Assembly (NCBI RefSeq): GCF_026213295.1
Contig: NC_079413.1
Coordinates: 19,988,378-20,052,377, forward strand
Length of the DNA stretch: 64,000 nt
Reading direction: 5' to 3'
From: Gadus chalcogrammus
Taxonomy: Eukaryota > Chordata > Actinopteri > Gadiformes > Gadidae
The notes under the pieces are model-generated. The model was not told where the DNA came from and ran no database searches. It worked only from the letters and a program-made list of their open reading frames with translations. Shown here one piece after another: positions 55,438 through 64,000 of this stretch; position 1 is the stretch's first letter; each line of letters begins with the position of its first letter. Made by a program: the position numbers and the translations under genes.

Positions 55438-56483
55438 GGTTGATCCTGCAGGGCAAAGGTTTGCCTGAGACGGTTATCAACACTATTCAGAGTGCTCGTG
55501 CGCCTTCTACTTCTTCCCTCTATGCGGCGAAGTGGTGCGCCTTCTCTAATTGGTGTGAGACGAACCACGCTGTCCAATCTCAATGCGAGGTGGGAAGCGT
55601 GCTTTCGTTTCTGCAAAACTTATTGGAAAAAGGTTTGGCCTTCTCCACTATCAAGGTCTATGCGGCAGCTGTTTCGGCTGGCCATGCAGGCTGTGATGGT
55701 GGACCGATCTTCAGCCATCCACTGGTCAAGAGATTCTTGCGTGGGGCTAGACGGGTTAGGCCTGTTTCACGCGTGCTTACACCACGCTGGGATCTCCCCA
55801 CCGTGTTGCGCGGATTGTCCAGGGATCCTTTCGAGCCTCTTTCTCAGGCCCCTTTGGATGCCCTGTCATTTAAGACGGCGCTCTTGTTGGCCTTGGTTTC
55901 TGCCAAGCGGGCCGGTGAGCTAACCGCTCTGTCTGTCAGCCCGAGTTGCTTGTTGCTAAACGAGGACAGCTCCTAAGCGTTGCTCAGACCTAATCCTGCG
56001 TTCCTCCCGAAGAACATTAATAGTTTTTTTCGGTCGAGGGATATTGTGCTTGAGGCTTTTCACCCCCCGCCTCATTCTAGTGAGGCGGAGGCGGAGTTGC
56101 ATCTCCTGTGCCCGGTTCGGGCGTTGGCTATGTACGTGAATCGATCGGCCGCGTTCCGCTCCACACAACAGTTGTTTGTGTGTTATAGCGACGCTAGCAG
56201 GGGCCGTGCTCTCTCTAAGCAGCGGTTTTCTCACTGGGTATGTGAGGGTGTTTGCTTAGCCTACTCTCGGCAGGGCTTGGCGCCACCGTTGGGCGTTAAA
56301 GCTCACTCCACACAGAGCGTGGCCGCTTCAACGGCTCTACTCAAGGGCGTTTCGGTGGAAGACATCTGCGCGGCTGCGTCTTGGTCTTCCCCCGGCCCCT
56401 TTGTCAGTTTTTACAGGTTAGACATGTCCAGGGGCTCACTCTGCAACTCTGTGCTGGAGTCCGGGACCCCTTTTACGGCTTAA
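55400..56483 (+). pseudogene. DIRS tyrosine recombinase
   Basis: The N-terminal SAM-like domain (TSSLYAAKWCAFSNWCE, then LSFLQNLLEKGLAFSTIKVY) leads to the catalytic part. The first Arg is in SAKRAGELTALSVS. The box usually written HxxR reads HSTQ here (KAHSTQSVAAS), so the second catalytic Arg is replaced by Gln. The nucleophile Tyr is in FVSFYRLDM. A TAA at about 55974-55976 (NEDSS then stop) divides the gene into 55400-55976 and 55980-56483 in the same general order. The enzyme would integrate circular cDNA; this copy should be inactive. Confidence 0.88.
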
Positions 56484-57062
56484 GAATATAGACATGTTCT
56501 TTAAAGCGGCGTGGTTGGATTTCCTCTCGCCGGCTGGCGAGTTGGACTTGATTACCAGTCTTACTCTCCCACCTTTTTTCAAATGAAAAACAGGCTAGGG
56601 GTTTTTCAATTGGCTCGCCAATTGTCTGGTGGTTTTGTTTACCAGTGTGGCACTCCCGCCGTTTTCTTCAAATAAGAAACTGCCGAGAGAGTCCCATTAT
56701 TGGAGAGCCGGATTCCGTAGCTCCGCCCCCGGTGGTAGCGGACCTAATGGAAACCGTGTTGCTCTGGTTTTTCTTTTCCTTTTCATGGGTTCCATGAAGC
56801 ACGGATTAGAGCGAGTCATTGAGTGAGTCTTTACAGACTCACTTTTTTCTCCCTTGATCATTGCCTTGCTTGATCTAGGAGGAATTAGTTTTTTATTAAG
56901 CTGTTGTGTTTTACACTTCCTTGGCTTTTTGAGTCTTAATGTGCTCTGGTGACTTAGGTCGTTTTGACTGGGGTCCAGCAGGAGTACATTGATCGGGCTC
57001 CGCTCGCAGCTTCACCTTAGCCCATAAGGCGAAGCCTAGACGGCGTAGCCTACATGAAATAG
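56484..57062. other. 3' untranslated part of the DIRS element
   Basis: No gene. It contains several short hairpins (GAGTGAGTC with GACTCACT at about 56820-56847; CTCGCCGGCTGGCGAG at about 56527) and leads into the terminal inverted repeat. Confidence 0.55.
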
Positions 57063-57334
57063 AACGATAGTTATGTTATTATAACTCTAGTTCTATGATT
57101 GTAGGCGTAGCCGTCTAGTTTCCCACCTGCTGTACCCTCCAAATGCTGAAAGAAAAGCGTGGAGGATGAGCGACGGTATACACCGCGTTATATAGACACG
57201 ATACCGTGGGAAATGTGGGCGGTACCCACGCTGATAGGTGCATAGTTTGAATTTTCAGACAAGCCCATAAGGCGAAGCCTAGACGGCTACGCCTACAATC
57301 ATAGAACTAGAGTTATAATAACATAACTATCGTT
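57063..57334. repeat. Paired 56-bp inverted repeats at the DIRS end
   Basis: 57063-57118 (AACGATAGTTATGTTATTAT and on to CCGTCTAG) and 57279-57334 are perfect reverse complements separated by 160 bp. The right arm overlaps the last codons of the gypsy protease frame, marking the junction with the older gypsy copy. Confidence 0.88.
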
Positions 57335-57830
57335 TTGCCTTCCCGCGTGAGAGAGTCAGGTATCCAATGACGCGCCCACTCGTTTGACCGCGATCTAGGA
57401 TCGATTGCTCTTTCTTGGATCCCCGGATGTTAACACTGAATTTCGTGCATTGAATTTTGATGGTGACTTTGGCGGACTGAATTTTGGGACGCTGAAAATA
57501 TTTGAGTGATGATGTCGGGGCAACAGAGTGAGGGGAAATAACACCTGCGTCCTGTAGCTTTGGAAGTAAGCGTGAGCTCATAGAACAGGCCATTGAACCA
57601 CTGTCCAACATGGCACGCACCTCCACAGCATCATGAATCATCACACTAGTGTAGAAAAGATTGTCTTTCGCAGTCAGTCGCTGCGTGTTCTGAAAAATTA
57701 AAGTTGAATCACTGTCCGTCGTTGCACAAGCATGTGAAAAAACTGACTGAATATCATCTTCAAATGGGGATGCGCCAGCTGACCCTCCACTAGACCCCTC
57801 CTCGTGCGGGTCAGCTAGTTTCCCTGCTGT
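57335..57830 (-). pseudogene. Gypsy protease segment, truncated
   Basis: In a frame shifted from gag the minus strand reads LADPHEEGSSGGSAGASPFE, then VMIHDAVEVRAMLDSGSM, where DSG is the retropepsin active-site triad. It continues to GSKKEQSILDRGQ and stops near the DIRS junction. The overlap with the end of gag (GSPTQQGN then stop at 57815) suggests frameshift expression of pol, as is usual for this group. A retropepsin would process Gag; only the first half is left. Confidence 0.75.
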
Positions 57831-59197
57831 GTGGGTGAACCGGCCAGGGCAGTGGGTGAACCAGGAGCAGGTGGGGCTGAGCAAGTGGCAGCTTGATGCC
57901 CAGCAGCATGGCAGCGGAAGCATAGACGTTCGTTCCGACAGTGGGAAGCAGTGTCATGGTCGTCGCAGCCACAAATAGCGCATGGCCCCCGAGCCCGGGT
58001 GCGACCGACATGGCTCTGTCTAGGCTGCCCGTAACGCTGAGGAGACTCCCGTTGTAACAAACGCTCCAGCAGAGTGACAATATGCCCAAGAACGTGACTC
58101 TCACCTGACGCCGGCCCGCTGGTCATGGCAGGTTGGGCAGTAGGAGTCACTGCAGTCTGCACGTGACTATGCACAGCATCAACAGCCTGAGAATATTGCA
58201 GGTGGTCTGTTGGACGTGCAGCTGAATGGCGCTGCTGGAGACGTTTTTTGTGATGGTGCTCATCAAGCCGTACCTGCACATCCATGGCAGTCCACTCCTC
58301 CAGTGGCCTACAGCTGAAGACCAGAGACAGTTCTCGATCGGGACAGTGAGTGATGAACATGACAGTCACTTCCCTAGAGGAGTCATCAATAGTTTTGCCT
58401 TGCCTTTTCAGCCCATCCGTAGCCGTGTCGAGTGCCTTCTTAAGCCGGATCCAATAGTCAACAGCACTTTCATTCTCTAAGGGCTTTGTGTCATAGAAGT
58501 CAGCAAGAGGCATGAAAGAAGTCACAGACTCACTAAAGTGTTGCTTGAGTATGTCGAAAATGGGCTGAGGACCTAACCGTAAGACCAAACTAGGCTTGCT
58601 ACGCACCCCCACTCTCACAACATCACGTGCTCTACCCTGTAGCCTGCCCATTACTTCTTCCGCCTGATCACATAACTGAACATCCCTCTTAGTCAGATAC
58701 ACTTTAACACAGTCTTCCCACTCAGAAACCGAAAGTTTGTCAGTCTTGTCCCCCCTGAAGGGATGCGGTTCACCACTATGCTGGCTAACAGTCAGGCTCA
58801 TCTTAGAGAGATCAGCAATGGTCGAAGGGGCCAAAGTAACATCACCAGTTGGGGCGGACCTAAGACAAGAGGCAATGTTCTCCCCAATACTAGTCCCTAT
58901 CTGCTTAACTAAGTCAGTTAATACATGCACAGGGACATGGTCCACATCCCTACCCCCAGAAAATGCAGATGGACCAGCTAACTGATCAGCACTAGAAGAA
59001 ACGTCACCACCCTCAGCACCATTCACTTTGGCCTGTTGAGGAGTGGATGTCAGGGGCCTCCCCCGAAAACCTCCTTTCTGGAGCGATGGGCTAAACATAA
59101 ATGTCTGACCCCTGCCTAAAGCAGATAAGTTCAGCTCATCCATCTCCAATGAGTCACAATTTCCCAAAACCCAAAATGTACGGTTATGCAGTGACAA
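57815..59197 (-). CDS. Gypsy Gag polyprotein
   Basis: The 460-codon frame is intact. The N-terminal region is Ser/Gly-rich. The middle carries the capsid-like retrotransposon gag stretch (PFRGDKTDKLSVSEWEDCVK, then EEVMGRLQGRARDVV, ILKQHFSES and FYDTKPLENESAVDYWIRLK). The C-terminus has two zinc-binding motifs: a CX2C...H...C-type CAICGCDDHDTASHC and a canonical CX2CX4HX4C knuckle, CFRCHAAGHQAATC. Gag would form the particle and bind RNA. Translation may begin at MSLHNRTF (59197) or at the next Met (MDELNLSAL). Confidence 0.88.
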   Translation of the reverse strand: MSLHNRTFWVLGNCDSLEMDELNLSALGRGQTFMFSPSLQKGGFRGRPLTSTPQQAKVNGAEGGDVSSSADQLAGPSAFSGGRDVDHVPVHVLTDLVKQIGTSIGENIASCLRSAPTGDVTLAPSTIADLSKMSLTVSQHSGEPHPFRGDKTDKLSVSEWEDCVKVYLTKRDVQLCDQAEEVMGRLQGRARDVVRVGVRSKPSLVLRLGPQPIFDILKQHFSESVTSFMPLADFYDTKPLENESAVDYWIRLKKALDTATDGLKRQGKTIDDSSREVTVMFITHCPDRELSLVFSCRPLEEWTAMDVQVRLDEHHHKKRLQQRHSAARPTDHLQYSQAVDAVHSHVQTAVTPTAQPAMTSGPASGESHVLGHIVTLLERLLQRESPQRYGQPRQSHVGRTRARGPCAICGCDDHDTASHCRNERLCFRCHAAGHQAATCSAPPAPGSPTALAGSPTQQGN

Positions 59198-59532
59198 TAG
59201 TAAAGAAATAAAAACACATACACAACTAATGACACGTCACTGTTCAAATGTCACGTTCAACTCAAAAGCAAAATAAAAAAAACTCAATTTGCATTATGTG
59301 CTCGAGGAGAAAGAAAAATAAAATAAAACACAAAAAAAATAAAACATATATCTTTACAAGATGGTCGGCTGCAACCATATCCCTTGGTTCGAATTATTCC
59401 TCTTTATTTTTATTACTGAACCTGTCTACTCGAAGCAGCACGGGCGACTCACTGCACGGCCACGTCGTCGGTGCTCACGTGCCACGTGTTGAATGGCGAT
59501 CCTCAATGACGCAGCAGACAGGCAGAGAAGAA

Positions 59533-59547
59533 CGGGTCACGGCACCA
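59533..59547 (-). promoter_or_regulatory. Primer-binding site, tRNA-His type
   Basis: Two bases after the LTR end, the minus strand reads TGGTGCCGTGACCCG. It differs by one base from the complement of the 3' end of animal tRNA-His (TGGTGCCGTGACTCG, from memory). Confidence 0.75.
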
Positions 59548-59549
59548 TT

Positions 59550-60259
59550 TGTAGCGGTTGCGTACTCTCTCGTTGCGTTGTGTGATTGAGACCCCGATGG
59601 AACCATTGGCAGCCAGCCGTTTATTCTGGTGGAATATTTAACATGGGAAATGCTCGTTGAGAACCCTCACAATGGCAGCCTCTCCCAGCCGGGATATACG
59701 TAGACTGACCATTTACATGAAAATAAATATCACATTAAACAAATGACTCACAAAATATTTGAATGGGCGTTTGGTGATATACCTGGTGGAATATTTAACA
59801 TGGGAAATGCTCGTTGAGAACCCTCACAATGGCAGCCTAACATGGGAGAAAGACAAGCTGAAGTACACTTTCTTGGCGAAGTCGACGCTAACTAAGTAGC
59901 TACGACCAAAGCACATGGTAGCCAAGCTAGCGATCCTAAGACTAAAGTCCATTTAAATGTAATTACCGATTCCAAGCAACACAATATATATGTACAAGCA
60001 ACCAAGTATTAAGACAGTATTATGTACATTTAGACTCCTGTAATACATCGCCAAAGTGTGGATTCATGTTTAACTGCTCTGACTACCTACCTCTCCCTGC
60101 CGGGATATACGTAGACTGAGGAGAGGAGGCAGCAACGTAAAATACAACCCCCGCATTCCGCTAGGGGGAGCTCTAGCACTCCAACCAAGGCTCCCACTAC
60201 CACAGCCAGCGCAAGGATCTCGCTGGCAATGGCAAGTGGGAAGCATTAACCCTGCTACA
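59550..60259 (-). repeat. Gypsy 5' LTR
   Basis: On the minus strand it starts TGTAGCAGGGTTAATGC and ends CGCAACCGCTACA. It contains two direct duplications: GGTGGAATATTTAACATGGG plus following bases at 59618 and 59784, and GGGATATACGTAGACTGA at about 59690 and 60102. The LTR may therefore have grown by tandem or nested copies. The second LTR is not in the window. Confidence 0.7.
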
Positions 60260-60655
60260 CGAGCATAAGTCACCATGGTGATACAGCGACGCTAAAAGAG
60301 ATCGACTTTCGTGGTACAACTAACCCAGGCTTTGAGCTCAACATACCTCGCTAACGCTCTAAGCGGGCTTCGTGGTACAGGGCCCACCTGTCCACGACTC
60401 TCCCTCGCTTCCCATATTCCAATCCCGTCTATAAACGTTCCTCTTTTCCCAAGCCTATGACCTCCCCTACCCATAACCACCTTCCTCCCTATCTATTTTC
60501 ACGCTCCACCTTGCTTCTGTTCTCTGTTGTGCTGTCTTCCGCTTGTCCCCCCTGATTGTCATCACCCTTCTCGTGTTTATGTCCCCATCACTGTAAGCTT
60601 CTTTGGGTCATGGAAAAGCGCTATCCAAAATAAATAAATTATTATTATTACGTGC
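60260..60655 (+). mobile_element. LINE 3' tail fragment
   Basis: The end reads TTTGGGTCATGGAAAAGCGC, then TATCCAAAATAAATAAATT and ATT repeats, as in L2/CR1-type tails. Sequence at about 60300-60400 (TCGTGGTACA at both sides of a GC-rich core) looks like a short MITE. No coding trace remains. Confidence 0.5.
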
Positions 60656-60776
60656 TTGAGAGAGAGCGAGAGAGAGAGAGCGAGAGCGAGAGCAAAAGAG
60701 AGCGAGAGCGAGAGAGAGCGAGAGCGAGAGAGAGCGAGAGCGAGAGAGAGAGACAGAGAGAGAGACAGCGAGAGAC
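60656..60776. repeat. (GAGAGC)n purine-rich repeat
   Basis: Irregular GAGAGC/GAGAGA repeats of about 120 bp directly after the LINE tail. Confidence 0.93.
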
Positions 60777-62510
60777 ATGTGCCTTAAATCAGGTAGTTTA
60801 CATTTCCCCCCTGGATGGGAATATCCCTAAATAAATTACCGTTGAGTTGAACTATGTTATTCTGATAGGGAGTTCCCGAGTGAACACACACATGTTACTA
60901 TACTCCACAAAACGTAACTCTCAAACTATCCCTCGACACTCGATACTTTTGACATGTTATCAAGTTATTTCAGTCAAGCTTACTCTCTTTAATATCCACT
61001 ACATCAGTGATTTTCAACCAGTGTGCCGCGGGAGAGATCGTCAGGTGTGCCGTGGGAAATTTTCTAATATCACCTAATAAACCATTGTTCGGGTGTCTGT
61101 GCTGTAATAAAGTGTCACAGATAATGTACCGTAATTTTCGGACTATAAGCCACGCCTTTTTTTCCCCCATTTTTCGATTCTGCAGCTTATATAACGGTGC
61201 GGCTAATCTATGGATTTTTACATTTAACGGCTACTCGGAAAATTAGTATTCAAAGCTTAAATCAGTATTCGGAGCTTCGTTGTTTTTTTTCCACGTACGT
61301 GACGTTACAAGAGCGAGGGAGGCAAACTATAAGCGTCAGCGACACCAAGCAGAGAAGCGAGAGAGGTGGAGGAAGAACAGATATCTTGTTTCCCTTCACT
61401 TTATAACACAAAATTAACGGGATCTCGGGAGGAAAAGCAATACTTGACGAAATGCGAATTAGTAGTTTGTTTACGTTCGCTGTACAGCGCCGCGCCGATC
61501 AACTGTGACTGGCTTGCTGCAGAGTGTGAGCTTCTTGGAAATACCCGGGCAATATAATGGATATAATATGGACACATAAGACAATCAATATTTGGTATTT
61601 GCTATGGATTTATTGCACAAATTCCCTGAAAAGATGCACGTTCCAGGATGAATTGAAAAGCTCCCGTAAGGGCTGAGATGGCAGAGAAAGCTGATTTGGA
61701 ACGGAGCAACAGCTGTTCGCTTTCACGGGGAAAAACGAAGGAACTTCAACCTACTTAGGCCTACTAATTAACTTTCAAAAGCTATTAAATCTTCAACAAA
61801 ATATGCAGCCTTGACCCATAATTATTAGGTTAATAGTCTATTTATTACATTATACTGGCACACATGGCCTGGATTGGATCGCCTGTTCATTTAATGCTCA
61901 CCTGGCCAGACAGTTCAATATTTGACTTTGCTTTGCCATAAGTTTCACAGTGCACAGTGCACGTTTTTAGTTGTTGGCCTAACTTGGACCCTGATATTAT
62001 GCTTATAAACCCCCCCGCACAATAAAAGAACGAATATTGTTCTGTTCTCGAACTAACTTTATTGTAATATAAACCTCTTGTCTTCATTATGGAGGGGGAT
62101 ATTTTTCGTCGTGCTGAGTTTTACCTGCGGCGAATTTCAAAGTTGAAGCTTAATTTAAATTAGGGGGACGCCCAATAAAGCAAGGAAATGACCATCCGAC
62201 TGACTAAACATTTGTTGATTTGCTTTAGTATTTACTTGTACTTTTACCTTTAATACTTCAGTACATATACTATCAGAAAATGACCTTTGATACTTAAGTG
62301 CAATTAATATCAGATACTTGAAGACTTTTACTCAAGTCGTATTCTATTTGGGGCCTTATACTTTTACCAGGGCCCTTTTCTGGGAAGATATCTGTACTTT
62401 CTTCAAGTATGGCTTTCAGGTTCTTCTTCCACCACCTGACGAAGATTTCGGCAACAATTTTTATTTGATAATGCTTATACATATATTATACATATACATG
62501 AATTGCATTT
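60777..62510. other. MITE fragments, no gene
   Basis: At about 61005-61060 TTTTCAACCAGTGTGCCGCG and at about 61127-61210 ACCGTAATTTTCGGACTATA match, from memory, the ends of two common fish hAT-like MITEs. Neither shows both ends. The rest is featureless. Confidence 0.45.
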
Positions 62511-63150
62511 GGGCCCAGGCGAATTGAAACAAAGTGTGTACGTCCAACATCGGATGGGACCCGACCAAGTCCACGTCGATGTGACATCACACTGGAGAGA
62601 AACCCCAGCTTGGTCCAAGCGCAGGTGAATTTAAACAAAGCATTACACACCTCAGTGTGATGTAACACCGATGAGGACTTGGTTGGGTCCCATCAGATGT
62701 TTGACTACTTTGTTTAAATTCACCCGGGCTCAGACAAAGCTGGGGTTTCACTCCTGTGTGATGTCACATCGATGTCGACCTGGTCGGGTCACTTCAGTTG
62801 TTTGACGTACATACTTTGTTTAAATTCACCTGGGCCCAGACGAATTGAAACAAAGTATGGACGTCAAACATCGGATAAGTCCAGCCCAGGTCCACATCGA
62901 TGAGACATCACACTGGAGTGAAACCCCAGCTTTGTCCTAGCGTAGGTGAATGTAAACGAAGTATGACACACCTCAGTGTGACGCAACATCGATGAGGACT
63001 TGGTTGAGTCCCATCAGATGTTTCAATACTTTGTTTAAATTGACCCGGGCTTAGACAAAGCTGGGGTTTCCCTCCTGTGTGACTTCACATCGATGTGGAC
63101 TTGGTCGGGCACCATCAGATGTGTGACGTGCATACTTTGTCTGCACAATG
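62511..63150. repeat. 321-bp tandem unit with internal inverted symmetry
   Basis: GGGCCCAG(G/A)CGAATTGAAA starts at 62511 and again at 62832 (period 321 bp), and the two units align along their length with scattered changes. Within each unit the first half (CATCGGATGGGACCCGACCA, GAAACCCCAGCTT) is matched by an inverted second half (TTGGTTGGGTCCCATCAGAT, AAGCTGGGGTTTC). The array can thus fold into two large hairpins or one of about 300 bp. Confidence 0.82.
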
Positions 63151-63232
63151 GCGCCGTTATACATTTTATCTTGCAGTTATTATTTTTTTGTTTTTATATG
63201 CTATTTTCTTTCTTTTCTTTTTTTTTTTTTTC

Positions 63233-64000
<768 letters not shown>

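Larger units (their letters stand above)
53106..57334 (+). mobile_element. DIRS-type tyrosine-recombinase retrotransposon
   Basis: Reverse transcriptase, RNase H and tyrosine recombinase segments follow in the order typical of DIRS elements on the plus strand. At the right, 56-bp inverted copies (57063-57118 and 57279-57334) plus a direct repeat of AGCCCATAAGGCGAAGCC (about 57020 and 57262) form its terminal structure. No matching left terminus was seen, so the left side is truncated or rearranged. Confidence 0.8.
57335..60259 (-). mobile_element. Ty3/gypsy retrotransposon, truncated
   Basis: In minus-strand order it has a 710-bp LTR (60259-59550, TG...CA), a primer-binding site, gag and the start of a protease frame, and is then cut by the DIRS terminus at 57334. 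Reverse transcriptase, integrase and the second LTR are missing. Confidence 0.82.

Noticed and set aside
54434..55616. Minus-strand frames of 190, 92 and 123 aa over the DIRS element, and the 487-aa plus-frame alternative at 53980-55443
   Set aside because: They are GC-rich shadow frames. The other plus frame carries all RNase H motifs.

Overview
The window reads as a teleost-fish genomic segment. It has split coding exons with GT/AG introns, very long (CA)n/(TG)n and (CT)n microsatellites, and a dense set of transposon families typical of ray-finned fish: L2-type LINEs, hAT, PIF/Harbinger, ISL2EU, a retroviral-integrase-type DNA transposon, DIRS, Ngaro and Ty3/gypsy. The long dinucleotide tracts resemble cod-like fish, but the species cannot be fixed from the sequence. 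No rRNA or tRNA gene and no CRISPR array was seen.

Ordinary host genes are few. The clearest is an intact single-coding-exon P-loop GTPase of 543 aa (12807-14438) with a Cys-rich domain. The last exons of an unidentified minus-strand gene lie at the right edge (63233-64000). A possible terminal exon lies at 2341-2618.

Layout. 1-12.8 kb: low-information DNA, an 85-bp repeat in inverted orientation at 488 and 4886, a 1.4-kb hAT (3137-4531), and a foldback element (5866-9752) whose right arm has received a hAT (6891-8381) and an L2 LINE. 15.7-21.4 kb: a minus-strand L2 LINE split by a complete Harbinger (16019-18796, intact three-exon transposase plus a frameshifted Myb/SANT partner) and by a short hAT (19159-19973). 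21.6-23.6 kb: another L2 fragment split by a hAT.

23.6-49.1 kb is the most unusual part. Two perfect 58-bp inverted termini, each followed by an array of GATATC/ACTAGTC-rich units, enclose two genes that point inward. One is a plus-strand integrase-type (DDE) transposase gene (24011-29461). The other is a minus-strand HECT-type E3 ubiquitin ligase gene (48290 to 31932) with a UBX-like segment. I read this as one very large two-gene transposon, IS3EU-like, now swollen by nested insertions: an L2 LINE and a MITE inside transposase exons, and several hATs and a Ngaro retrotransposon inside introns of the ligase gene. Both genes are damaged.

49.1-52.8 kb: an ISL2EU-type element, again with two convergent genes (a THAP transposase and a YqaJ-type nuclease). 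53.1-57.3 kb: a DIRS-type tyrosine-recombinase retrotransposon with a 1-bp frameshift in the reverse transcriptase catalytic motif. It ends inside a minus-strand Ty3/gypsy copy (57.3-60.3 kb) with a tRNA-His-type primer site and one LTR. 60.3-64 kb: LINE tail, simple repeats, a 321-bp tandem unit with internal inverted symmetry, and the host-gene exons.

The region works as a transposon nest. At least eight insertions have matching 8-bp target duplications, which lets their order be read directly. All exon joins were worked out by eye from splice signals and reading phase. Family names come from recall of motifs, not from a search.
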